Assembly (NCBI GenBank): GCA_018716565.1
Contig: DVJT01000043.1
Span: 1 to 33,373, forward strand
Length of the DNA stretch: 33,373 bases
Reading direction: 5' to 3'
Origin: Candidatus Avigastranaerophilus faecigallinarum
GTDB taxonomy: Bacteria; Cyanobacteriota; Vampirovibrionia; Gastranaerophilales; Gastranaerophilaceae
Part shown: piece after piece, positions 24,629 to 33,319 of the stretch
How positions within the stretch are numbered: position 1 is the first letter of the stretch
Layout: every line of letters begins with the position of its first letter
Made by a program: the position numbers and the translations under genes
Notes under the pieces: model-generated
What the model was told of the DNA's origin: nothing
What the model saw: only the letters and a program-made list of their open reading frames with translations
Database searches by the model: none

Positions 24629-25210
24629 TTATTTAATACTATTCTCTATCTGTTTACTAAAACAATACTGAACAAGAGAAATTCTATCATAACTGCTTAT
24701 ACCTTTAAATCTACCTGATGAAATAAAAACACCATTCCCAACTTCAATTCTTATAGGTTCAAAAACCATATTTAATTTATTATTTTCAATTTCCAATGAA
24801 ATTAAATACTCATTAAGAAGTTGAAGTTGTTCTTTTGTTTCAATTTTAAGTCCACCTGCACTTATATCAATAATTCTTGCAAATATTCTTTCATCTTTAT
24901 AATTAAGCACAATTTCTTTTTGCAATTGAGTTCTTGAATATTGTCTTCTTTGCAGATATTTATATGAAATAGGGAACCATATAGATATAATATCATCCTT
25001 TATATCTTTTACTATAGTTTCAAAATATAATTGACCATTATTTGTCATTGTAAACAATTCTACAGACTCGTCAATTTCATATTTCCTTTTAGTTTTAAGC
25101 TTAATATCAAAGCAATCCTCACATACTTCAGTAACAATGCACTTCTCTGCATTATCAATACTACGTGAAATAATATATAATTCTTTATTTTTAGTTATTT
25201 CGTTTCTCAT
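24629..25210 (-). CDS. PilZ-domain c-di-GMP binding protein (YcgR-like)
   Basis: The product is 193 residues. The N-terminal half (about 10-85) is a beta-rich YcgR-N-like domain. The PilZ domain starts with RRQYSR (Arg89 and Arg93 forming RxxxR) and continues with DISAGG (Asp115-x-Ser117-x-x-Gly120). These are exactly the two conserved c-di-GMP contact motifs, so binding is expected. No output domain is attached, so it acts through partners, perhaps the pilus or another surface motor. It lies 68 bases upstream of the histidine kinase gene and 34 bases after the M16 protease, on the same strand. A c-di-GMP receptor next to a HD-GYP protein makes a plausible signalling unit. Confidence 0.9.
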   Translation of the reverse strand: MRNEITKNKELYIISRSIDNAEKCIVTEVCEDCFDIKLKTKRKYEIDESVELFTMTNNGQLYFETIVKDIKDDIISIWFPISYKYLQRRQYSRTQLQKEIVLNYKDERIFARIIDISAGGLKIETKEQLQLLNEYLISLEIENNKLNMVFEPIRIEVGNGVFISSGRFKGISSYDRISLVQYCFSKQIENSIK

Positions 25211-25244
25211 ATTTCAGTCTCTAAATATTACTTTAGATTATAAT

Positions 25245-27857
25245 CTATAATTTTTCAATAGATTTAATTGGACCCACCATAGTAAATACATATGGTTTTG
25301 AAAAATATTTATTTGCGGTTTTAATTACATCTTGGACTGTTATTTCATTTATCAGCTGAGGATATTTATTTAAAAATGTAAAATCCCGTCCACTAATTTC
25401 AATAGAATTTACTATTGATGCCTTATCCATATTTGTTTCCATTGATAAAACATAGTTACCCAATAGCTTATCTTTTGCCTCTGAGAGTTCTTTTTCTGTA
25501 ACAAATTCTTTCTTTAATTTTTCTATTTCATTAAACAATCCGGCTTTAGCAACTTGAACATTTTTAGGATTTGTTGCAATATAAAGCGCAAAAACACCTT
25601 TATTTACATTAGCTGAAAAACTCGAACCAACCTGATATGCTAAACCCTGTTCATCTCTTAATTGAGTAAACAATCTTGAACTCATGCCTGAACCTAACAT
25701 AGAATCAATAACCTGCAGTGTAGCCCAATCTTTCTGATTTTCAACCCCATCAGTTAACCAACCTAATAAAAGCCAAACCGCTTGAGAGTCTTTATTTACT
25801 TTAACAATTTTGTTTTTTAGTAATGGTTTAAACTTATTTTTATAGTCTGAAAGCGATATTTTAGGTTTATTAGTTTTTCTTAACAGTTTTGAAAAATAAT
25901 TAATATACTCTTGACTATCAACATTACCATTTATTGTTATAACTACATTCTCTGCAGGGAAAAGATTATTATAAAACTCTACAATATCCTCTGTCTGAAT
26001 ATAAGGAATTGTCTTTTGTAATATTTTACCAGTATTACCATATGGAGTTCCATCCCACAAAGCAGTTCGAAACTCATCAAAAGCCAATGAATCAGGTGTA
26101 TTATTTTTATTCTTAATTGAATGCATTTTATCCGCTTTTACTCTTTCTATATCATATGAGTCCAAAGAAGCTTTTGTTGCAATTTCTTCAAAAATATCTA
26201 ATGCCAAATTTTTCTCATTCTTTGTAAATTTAGCAGCTATCCCAAAAGAATCTCCACGAGCAGAAGGAGCAATCCTTATACCATTTTCTTCTAATAACAA
26301 CGATAATTCTTGACTTTTATATTTTTTTGTTCCTTTTAACATTGTTTCAGCGGTTATTGTTGCAATACCAGGGATTTTTTCCAGATTATTACCACCTTTT
26401 GACGACATTTCCATTGCCACAATATCATTTGATGTATTTTGAGTAATAATTAATACTGCACCGTTTTCAAGTTCATATTTTATCGTATCTTTATCTTGAC
26501 TCAATATTTTGGCATTATAATCTTTTACAGACTTTTTCTGGACTTCTGGTTTACCGTCTTTTGCAGGTAAAATAACAGATATTACTGCAGAATCAATATC
26601 CAAATATTCTTTAGATACTCTTCTTAAATCTTCTGCTGTAACCTTATTTATATTATCCAAATAATTTTTGTAGTATGACGTATCATTAGTTAGCGTTACT
26701 GTATAACCAATTGCAGAAGCAATATTTGAAACAGATTCTCTAGAATAGAAAGTATCACGTTCAATAATATTTTTTGCCTTTTGTATTTCATCATTTGTTA
26801 TCTCATTTTTCTGAAGTTTTTCTATTTCCGAAAAAATAGCATTTTTCAATCGTTCAATATCTTCCGTTACATAGTTTGCAGAAACATAAAAAATAGAATC
26901 ATCACGCATTGAAGAATGAGATGCAGAAATAGAATGAACTAATTGCTTTTGCTCTTTTATATTTTTATATAATCGCGAAGATTTACCTTCACCAAGTATT
27001 GTAGCAAGAACATCTAATGCATAAGAATCCTTATTAGACATTGGATGACAGCCTTTGAAACCAATTAAGATATATCCTGTTTCAACATTCATCTCTTCTT
27101 TTGATTCAATTTGAGAAGATGGTTTTTTATCAAGTTTATATTTTAAAGTAGATTTTTTCTCTGTAATATTTGCAGGTTTATTAAACTTTGTTTTAATTAA
27201 GTCTAAAGCCTTTTGTGTATCAACATCTCCAATTACAACAGTAGTCATATTTTGCGGTGTATACCAAGTATTATAGAAATCTAAAATTTGTTCTCTGCTA
27301 ATAGTTTCAATTACTTGCTTTGTTCCAATAACATCTCTTTTATACGGATGAAGTTTATAGAACCCTTGAACCATATTTTTATATAATACTGTAATCGGCT
27401 TATCATTATTTTTTGAAATTTCTTCTATTACAACTTTTCTTTCTTTTTCCAATTCTTTTCTTGGAATTAAAGGATTTAATAGCATATCTGAATGTAAATC
27501 TAATGCCAGTTCAAAATATTGTGATGGTATTAAAATATAATAATGAGTATAGTCTTTACTCGTAGCAGCATTAGTAATAGCACCTTTTGACTCTAAAATT
27601 TGATCAAATTCTTTAGCAGGATGTTTTGAAGTTCCTTTAAAGAACAAATGTTCAAGGAAATGTGCAACTCCATTATTTTCATCAGTTTCATTAATTGAAC
27701 CGGTTTTAATCCAAGTATCTATTATTACAATGGGATTATCATGCACCTCTTGTATTACAACGCTATGTCCATTATCAAGTTTAAAAGTTGAATAATCAGC
27801 AGCATTACAAACTAAGCCAATAAAAACAAAAGCTATAACAAGTATAAATCTTTTCAT
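25245..27857 (-). CDS. Secreted M16-family zinc protease, two-module form
   Basis: The product is 870 residues. A signal peptide (1-19, cleavage after Cys-Asn-Ala) is followed by an active M16 module with the inverted zinc motif HFLEH (His66, Glu69, His70) and the distal ERKVVIEE (Glu145/146). The second module (about 450-870) has the same fold but no HxxEH; its aligned segment reads IATITAETMLKG. It keeps the GLAYQVGSSF segment typical of the closing half. This arrangement resembles PqqL/pitrilysin-like periplasmic enzymes with one active and one inactive half. It probably degrades small peptides in the periplasm. AGAGGA precedes the start. It heads the series PilZ, histidine kinase, HD-GYP, but a functional link is not evident. 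Confidence 0.93.
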   Translation of the reverse strand: MKRFILVIAFVFIGLVCNAADYSTFKLDNGHSVVIQEVHDNPIVIIDTWIKTGSINETDENNGVAHFLEHLFFKGTSKHPAKEFDQILESKGAITNAATSKDYTHYYILIPSQYFELALDLHSDMLLNPLIPRKELEKERKVVIEEISKNNDKPITVLYKNMVQGFYKLHPYKRDVIGTKQVIETISREQILDFYNTWYTPQNMTTVVIGDVDTQKALDLIKTKFNKPANITEKKSTLKYKLDKKPSSQIESKEEMNVETGYILIGFKGCHPMSNKDSYALDVLATILGEGKSSRLYKNIKEQKQLVHSISASHSSMRDDSIFYVSANYVTEDIERLKNAIFSEIEKLQKNEITNDEIQKAKNIIERDTFYSRESVSNIASAIGYTVTLTNDTSYYKNYLDNINKVTAEDLRRVSKEYLDIDSAVISVILPAKDGKPEVQKKSVKDYNAKILSQDKDTIKYELENGAVLIITQNTSNDIVAMEMSSKGGNNLEKIPGIATITAETMLKGTKKYKSQELSLLLEENGIRIAPSARGDSFGIAAKFTKNEKNLALDIFEEIATKASLDSYDIERVKADKMHSIKNKNNTPDSLAFDEFRTALWDGTPYGNTGKILQKTIPYIQTEDIVEFYNNLFPAENVVITINGNVDSQEYINYFSKLLRKTNKPKISLSDYKNKFKPLLKNKIVKVNKDSQAVWLLLGWLTDGVENQKDWATLQVIDSMLGSGMSSRLFTQLRDEQGLAYQVGSSFSANVNKGVFALYIATNPKNVQVAKAGLFNEIEKLKKEFVTEKELSEAKDKLLGNYVLSMETNMDKASIVNSIEISGRDFTFLNKYPQLINEITVQDVIKTANKYFSKPYVFTMVGPIKSIEKL

Positions 27858-27937
27858 TATTTATCCTCTAATTTAAATCCCCAATATTGATATTATACAC
27901 TAAAACGAAAATGGTCTTACAACAATTATACTAACCT

Positions 27938-27954
27938 TTAAGAATAGTTCTTAA
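27938..27954. promoter_or_regulatory. Perfect 7-3-7 dyad, candidate operator
   Basis: TTAAGAA-TAG-TTCTTAA lies 74 bases before the start of the calpain-ART gene and about 80 bases upstream of the divergent M16 start. The symmetry and central position in the 171-base intergenic region suit a dimeric repressor or activator. No T-run follows on either strand, so it is not a terminator. Expression control of the ART gene is inference. Confidence 0.4.
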
Positions 27955-28028
27955 CAAAAAGAAAAAAAATGTAAATTTTATTATAGAATATATACTTTAT
28001 ATATTTATAGAGGGAAAAGATATTAAAT

Positions 28029-30698
28029 ATGATAAAATTGGAAATAAATAAGAATCCATATTTATACACCAGCAAAATTTCAAAAACAGAAAATGCTAAT
28101 AATAGAAATCATCCATTAAGCAGTTCTCAAAAAAACTCTTACGATAAATTTACATATGAGAACAAATCAAATTTAAGAAAAGAATTCGAAGAAACAGAAA
28201 AACAACAAGGTATAATTGGAAAAGCTTGGGATGGTATTAAAAATATATTCGGTGCAAAATCCGGTTCTAAACATGTTGAGAAGGTTATCAAACAAGCTGA
28301 ACGTGGAGAAATTTCACAAGAAGAAGCAAAAGAAGCTTTAAATAAATATAAAGAAGGACAAAAAACCTGCATAGATGTTGTTGCAGATTTAGCTTCCGGA
28401 ATATTAGCAGTAGGAGCCTTTGCTCTAGCTGTCCCAACAGGTGGTGCATCTTTAGCTGTAGGTTTAGGCATAGCAACAGCAGTTGGAGCAGGAGTCAAAG
28501 TAGGAATTAAAGCAGGTGATGCATTAGCCACAGGTAAAGAATATAAAGGAAAAGATTTACTTTATGATACATTAACAGGTGGAATTAATGGTGTATTAGC
28601 TCCAATTACAAATGGACTTGGAAATACAGTAACAAAAACTATCGGGAAAAAACTCGGGTTAAAGATAATTCAAGAAGGTGCGGAAGAAGCAGCTGAACAA
28701 GGAATTAAACTTGGTATTAAACAAACGGCAAAAAATATTGTTCTAAATCAAACTATAGATGTTGCAGAAGGAACAATAGGTAAAAGAGCATTAGCACTTG
28801 GTGCTGGGATGGCAATTGACGGGGCTTTAGGCGGAGCTTCTGACAATATGTTAAGAGCAGGATTAAATGGTGAGAATGTTATCGAAGCAGGTATTCAAGG
28901 TGCTATAGGCGGCGCGATTATGGCCCCTGTAATTGGCGGTGGTTTCAGAGTTGCTGGCAATGCAGGTAAAGCATTAAACAATAAAATAACTACAAAAATA
29001 GTTCTTCCTGATGGAATAAATACAAAATTCAAACAAGGACAAACAGGCGACTGCGCACTTCTATCTACTATTGATGGAATGATGAACAACCCCAATACCG
29101 CTAAAACATTTAAAAAATCTATAACAAAAACCATAAATGGAGACTACAACGTAAAAATTGGAGACAAAATTGTAAAAGTAGCAAAATCTTCACTCTCTGA
29201 TGATATGTTATCCGATAAAACAGGCATAAGAATTTTTGAACAAGCATACAAACAATTAACAGGTGATATAGATGGCGGTTTTGCAGAAGTTGTTGCAAAA
29301 CAATTCGGACTAAATCCTGTACATATAGCAAATGAATCAATTACTGATGAACTTCTTGATACTTTAGCAACAAACAAAAGTAATACTGTTCTTTCATTAG
29401 GAACATTAGTTGATACAGATGGCGCTATTAGTCCAATAGGCTCACAAAGACACTATTTCACAATAAAAGATATTGATTCAGCTAAAAAAACCGTTAAATT
29501 AACCAGCCCTATTGATACTTCTAAAACAATAGAATTATCTTATGATGATGTAAAAGCACTCGGAATTTCTATAGATGGCGGCACTATTAAAAAACTAGAA
29601 CTCCCCAATATAAGAAGAAAATCAAATGATGAAAAATTCTTTGCCGGTTCTGCATTAGAAACCCAAATTGACATTATAGACGATGAACAAGATATAATCA
29701 AACTTCTTGGTTTAAATAGAAAAAATAGAAAAATATTCAATCGTATAATAAATTCAAGAGGGAATTACGTTCTTGATTCAGGAACGTATACATACTACGT
29801 AACAAAAAGACCTGACGGAAAATATGAAATTGAAAGAATAAAAAATATCATAATTGAATCAATTTTCAATTTAGACAGAATACAAAAATTACCACCTGAT
29901 TCAATATACAACAGTATTCAAAATACAGATATTCCTGATATTTTAAGATATATAAAGACATTTTCTCTAAATAACAACTTATCTGATTCAATTTTACCAG
30001 AATATATTGGAGGAACAATTGATGAAGAACATATAAGGTTAATTTGTTATGCGGTTATAAGTTCTCAAATATTTGATGAATCTGGAGAAAGTGCATTAAT
30101 AAGAGCATTGCAAGACTACAAAAAAGCATCCATGTACAAACAAATCAATGGACGTCTAAGAGACAAAAATTTTCCTATATCACAAGAAAATATTTTTAGA
30201 GTCAAAAAAGATATAGCAGAATTAACAGAATTTATAAATAACTGCCCTCGAGCAACCGATAATACTCCATTATACAGAACCGATCATTATAGTGTATTTA
30301 GTCAAACTATAATTGAAGAAGGAATACATAAAGGAGAAATTCTATCAGAAATTCTAGAAGAAGTTGAAAAGAGAATAAATAAAGGCGAACAAGTAGATAC
30401 AAATTCAATAAAGCAGATGCTCAAAGGAAAAGAATTCATTTTCCCTGGTTTTTTATCAACAAGTTTGACAAATACCGCTTCCGATTCTTGTGGTCGCGAA
30501 AGCCGTGAAATTGCGTGGAAATTCCAAACAAAAGGCTGTGTATCCGGAATTTTTATTGATGCTTTTGGAAAAGAAAATTGGAGTTGTAAAGAATTGGAAT
30601 ATCTTATACAAAGAGGTTCTAAAGTAAGAATCAAAGACATAGAATTTTTAAATGGCAGATGGAATATAAACGCCGAAATAATTAGTATGAACAATTAA
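28029..30698 (+). CDS. Calpain-like protease fused to an R-S-E mono-ADP-ribosyltransferase (putative toxin/effector)
   Basis: The product is 889 residues. Residues 1-60 are a polar leader. Residues 113-165 and 255-313 are Gly/Ala-rich hydrophobic segments resembling glycine zippers or membrane-inserting helices. Residues about 335-527 look like a C2 (calpain) peptidase: GQTGDCALLST supplies Cys342 and SQRHYFTIKD supplies His475. The expected Asn-Pro-Trp is Ser493-Pro-Ile. Residues about 685-885 carry the ADP-ribosyltransferase exoenzyme pattern: a KQINGRLR helix, NAD-binding Arg750 (LYRT), FLSTS (810-812) and ELEYLIQRGSKVRI with Glu855-x-Glu857. ExE indicates arginine as acceptor. No classical signal peptide is visible. 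AGAGGGA precedes the ATG. A convergent ADP-ribosylglycohydrolase gene lies nine bases away. Effector, inter-bacterial toxin or host-directed factor are all possible. Confidence 0.85.
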   Translation: MIKLEINKNPYLYTSKISKTENANNRNHPLSSSQKNSYDKFTYENKSNLRKEFEETEKQQGIIGKAWDGIKNIFGAKSGSKHVEKVIKQAERGEISQEEAKEALNKYKEGQKTCIDVVADLASGILAVGAFALAVPTGGASLAVGLGIATAVGAGVKVGIKAGDALATGKEYKGKDLLYDTLTGGINGVLAPITNGLGNTVTKTIGKKLGLKIIQEGAEEAAEQGIKLGIKQTAKNIVLNQTIDVAEGTIGKRALALGAGMAIDGALGGASDNMLRAGLNGENVIEAGIQGAIGGAIMAPVIGGGFRVAGNAGKALNNKITTKIVLPDGINTKFKQGQTGDCALLSTIDGMMNNPNTAKTFKKSITKTINGDYNVKIGDKIVKVAKSSLSDDMLSDKTGIRIFEQAYKQLTGDIDGGFAEVVAKQFGLNPVHIANESITDELLDTLATNKSNTVLSLGTLVDTDGAISPIGSQRHYFTIKDIDSAKKTVKLTSPIDTSKTIELSYDDVKALGISIDGGTIKKLELPNIRRKSNDEKFFAGSALETQIDIIDDEQDIIKLLGLNRKNRKIFNRIINSRGNYVLDSGTYTYYVTKRPDGKYEIERIKNIIIESIFNLDRIQKLPPDSIYNSIQNTDIPDILRYIKTFSLNNNLSDSILPEYIGGTIDEEHIRLICYAVISSQIFDESGESALIRALQDYKKASMYKQINGRLRDKNFPISQENIFRVKKDIAELTEFINNCPRATDNTPLYRTDHYSVFSQTIIEEGIHKGEILSEILEEVEKRINKGEQVDTNSIKQMLKGKEFIFPGFLSTSLTNTASDSCGRESREIAWKFQTKGCVSGIFIDAFGKENWSCKELEYLIQRGSKVRIKDIEFLNGRWNINAEIISMNN

Positions 30699-30707
30699 GA
30701 TTAAATA

Positions 30708-31991
30708 TTATTTATATACAGGAACAACAACATCTTCATCTGTTCTTTCAGATATTGAATTATACTCTTGTTCATTTTCAATATTTTCTTCTTTCTTGCC
30801 AGAAATATCTAAACCTAAAGACATTATTGTCAACAAATCAGCATGCTCAACTTTTTCAGCCCAAGCTGGCGGTATAGCCCCAATTCCCATACTTGCACCA
30901 AGTATATTTCCAGCTATAGCTCCTGTTGAATCACTATCACCACTATGATTTACTGCTGTTGTTATAGCCTTTTTAAAACTATTTGGATATTTAAGAACAG
31001 AATATAAAGCTATTCCTAATGCTTCATCACCTCTACCTCCATATCCTATACTTTCTATTGCATCAACATCATTTATATTAGACACAGAACATTCTATTGC
31101 TTTTTTAACACAAGAAAGCGTTGATTCATGTCCTTTATATGTTTTTAATATTTCGATTGAATTTTCTATTGCTTTTTCTAATGGAACATCATTAACCAAA
31201 TCTGCAATTAGAGAAGATAAAAACCCTGCAGGCAAATATGCATTAGGATGTCCATGAGTTAAAGCAGCAATATTAACACCAATTTCAAATGCCAACTTCG
31301 GATTTTTATTATACATAAGTCCAATTGGCGCTGTTTTCATAATTCCACCATTACCCATTGAATCATTAATAGGTTTATCAACACTTCCTGGTATGCCTCT
31401 TTTTAAAGAAGTCATACAAGTATTACCAGGACCTCTTTTTACATATAAAGAAGTTTCTTTCATCAATAAAGATTTTTCTCCCTGATCATTTTTCTCTTTT
31501 GTTTGGGTATTATACCAATTCTTATAAGAAGAATATATTGAATTATAATCAGGTTCTTCATCAATTGTTCCTTTATTTTGGAAAGACTTCAATAAACCTT
31601 CACAAGTAAAAAGAGTCATTTGAGTATCATCAGAAACTCTATATACACCTTGTGTTTTTGGAATATATTGCAGTCCTGAAGCTCCATACCTATTTTTTAT
31701 TCTATCAATTGAAAACCATTCAATTTTTGCACCAAAAGCATCTCCAATTGCCCCTCCTAATAAACACCCCTTAAATCTATCCTGTTTAGAAATATTCATT
31801 GCATTATACATTTTAGAAAGACCAAATGAAAGTATACAATTTTGCATATTATAATACGCATTTGATGTTAATAATAAATCTCGCTTATCTTTTTTCTCTA
31901 TATGTTTATCAGGGAGAGTTATCAATTTGTTACTAATCTTTGATTGCTTACTACATATTCCAGATGTTTGAATATAATTATTTATTTTCAT
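30708..31991 (-). CDS. ADP-ribosylglycohydrolase (DraG/ARH family) with 70-residue N-terminal extension
   Basis: The product is 427 residues. Residues 1-70 are an extension (MKINNYIQTS..., ILSFGLSK near 53-60) not found in ordinary DraG proteins. The catalytic domain is complete: GGAIGDAFG (79-87), SDDTQM (120-125), GNGGIMK (213-219), THGHP (245-249) and NHSGDSDST (348-356). The acidic residues of the last and second motifs bind the two metals. The enzyme removes ADP-ribose from modified residues, commonly arginine. The gene converges with the ADP-ribosyltransferase gene, the two stop codons being nine bases apart, so this is a plausible cognate eraser or immunity protein. It lies 89 bases after prs on the same strand. 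Its own ribosome binding site is weak. Confidence 0.93.
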   Translation of the reverse strand: MKINNYIQTSGICSKQSKISNKLITLPDKHIEKKDKRDLLLTSNAYYNMQNCILSFGLSKMYNAMNISKQDRFKGCLLGGAIGDAFGAKIEWFSIDRIKNRYGASGLQYIPKTQGVYRVSDDTQMTLFTCEGLLKSFQNKGTIDEEPDYNSIYSSYKNWYNTQTKEKNDQGEKSLLMKETSLYVKRGPGNTCMTSLKRGIPGSVDKPINDSMGNGGIMKTAPIGLMYNKNPKLAFEIGVNIAALTHGHPNAYLPAGFLSSLIADLVNDVPLEKAIENSIEILKTYKGHESTLSCVKKAIECSVSNINDVDAIESIGYGGRGDEALGIALYSVLKYPNSFKKAITTAVNHSGDSDSTGAIAGNILGASMGIGAIPPAWAEKVEHADLLTIMSLGLDISGKKEENIENEQEYNSISERTDEDVVVPVYK

Positions 31992-32080
31992 AATAAACCA
32001 AATAGCACTTATAACTTACAAAGATTTAAAATCCTGTAAAAAAGTAAAATGCTATTTTCTCATATGTTTATTAATTTTTG

Positions 32081-33130
32081 TTAATTGGTAGCCGATATCA
32101 ATTTCATTGCATCCGCAATCTGATATGACAAATCTACTTGTTTGATTTTATCAATAGAATCAGGCTTTTTAGGTACACTATTTGTTACTATAACTTCTTT
32201 AACGGGAGCATCATTTAATCTTTTCATTGCCTCACCGTTAAATAAACCATGAGCAGCACATACATAGATATCTTTAGCTCCTTTTTTCTTTAACAGTTTT
32301 GATGCTTCAGCTATCGTTCCTGCAGTATCAATAATATCATCAAATATTATACAATTTTTGCCGTTAACATCACCGATTAATTCTTCTGCTGTGGCTTCAT
32401 TATGTGCCTGACGATGTTTATATACTATTGCTTTATCGCAACCAAGCGATTTTGCTAATTTATCAGCTCTTTTTGTTCCGCCCAAATCAGGACTTACAAC
32501 AACTAAATCACTAATTCCTCTGGATTTAATATATGATGCCATCAATTGCATAGATTCTATATGTGTTACTTTCATAGAATTTGGTGCAAATCCTTCAATT
32601 GCAGGAGTGTGTAAATCTGTTGTGATTATTTCATCTACACCTGATGTCTTTAATAAATCCATATTTAAACGAGCTGCAATAGGTTCACCTTTTTCTGTCC
32701 TTTTTTCTTGACGAGCATAATCAAAACTAGGAAGAACAGCAATTACTTTATCGGCACCTGCTCTTTTTGCAGCATCTGCTTTTAAATATGTTTCCATTAG
32801 GTTATCATTCACATTATTTCCGGTTGCAGGCATAATATAAACATCTTTTCCCCTTATATTGCCAGCTATATTAACGTATGTCTCTCCATTTTTGAACTTT
32901 TTTACAACAGTATCTACAGGCACAATTCCTGTATTCTTTTCAACTTGATATTCTAAATCAGTTGGATTTGATGATGGAATAATACTTGCCTTATCAGAAA
33001 GAGTTGATGCACCTTTAAAGCAAAAAATATCCGCACCTTGAGATTTTGGTGCGGACATTGAAACTTTGCTTATGAATGCATTACTCTTAGGATAATGGTA
33101 AAATGGTCGTCCCAAAGCCGTAATCTTCAT
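32081..33130 (-). CDS. prs: Ribose-phosphate pyrophosphokinase with FKG-type N-terminal extension
   Basis: The product is 349 residues, about 35-40 longer than usual at the N-terminus. The extension (MKITALGRPF..., DIFCFKGAS, Phe38-Lys-Gly40) precedes the normal start of the fold. Conserved parts are FKNGETYV, DYARQEKR (ATP site, 137-144), TTDLHTPAIEGF (170-181), VVSPDLGGTKRA (211-222) and the PRPP loop DDIIDTAGT (264-272). It makes PRPP from ribose-5-phosphate and ATP. The sequence is rather divergent from bacterial Prs, for example PAIEGF for the usual QIQGFF, so it may be a specialised paralogue. AAGGG precedes the ATG. It is followed on the same strand by the ADP-ribosylglycohydrolase. 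Confidence 0.9.
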   Translation of the reverse strand: MKITALGRPFYHYPKSNAFISKVSMSAPKSQGADIFCFKGASTLSDKASIIPSSNPTDLEYQVEKNTGIVPVDTVVKKFKNGETYVNIAGNIRGKDVYIMPATGNNVNDNLMETYLKADAAKRAGADKVIAVLPSFDYARQEKRTEKGEPIAARLNMDLLKTSGVDEIITTDLHTPAIEGFAPNSMKVTHIESMQLMASYIKSRGISDLVVVSPDLGGTKRADKLAKSLGCDKAIVYKHRQAHNEATAEELIGDVNGKNCIIFDDIIDTAGTIAEASKLLKKKGAKDIYVCAAHGLFNGEAMKRLNDAPVKEVIVTNSVPKKPDSIDKIKQVDLSYQIADAMKLISATN

Positions 33131-33194
33131 AAAACACCCTTTTCTTTTGTTATTAATACATGCCAGTAAATAAATATAGTATTATTTTATAATA

Positions 33195-33271
33195 TATTAC
33201 TCTTTTACACAATATATCAATAAGATATCAGGTATTAAAAACCTAATAAATAAAAAAATTTAAGAGTAATA
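33195..33271. repeat. 10-bp perfect inverted repeat in divergent intergenic region
   Basis: TATTACTCTT (33195-33204) and AAGAGTAATA (33262-33271) are exact inverse complements, 57 bases apart, between prs and the gene starting at 33320. A short AGGT/ACCT dyad sits between them. This could be a pair of binding sites or a folded leader; chance in AT-rich DNA is possible. Confidence 0.3.
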
Positions 33272-33319
33272 AGTATATAAATGGCAAAACATTTTATGTT
33301 TACATTTTGAATAAATATT

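Noticed and set aside
28139..28531. 130-codon Ala/Pro-rich minus-strand open frame
   Set aside because: It is a shadow of the Gly/Ala-rich coding region on the plus strand; composition explains the absence of stops.
30302..30694. 130-codon minus-strand open frame under the ADP-ribosyltransferase domain
   Set aside because: It lies antisense to codons with clear ART motifs, has no ribosome binding site and its product has no recognisable pattern.
30708..31991. FKG at residues 73-75 of the ADP-ribosylglycohydrolase as an instance of the N-terminal motif
   Set aside because: This position is part of the native DraG fold start (R-x-K-G before the GDAxG motif). The ILSFGL element at 53-58 is the better candidate.
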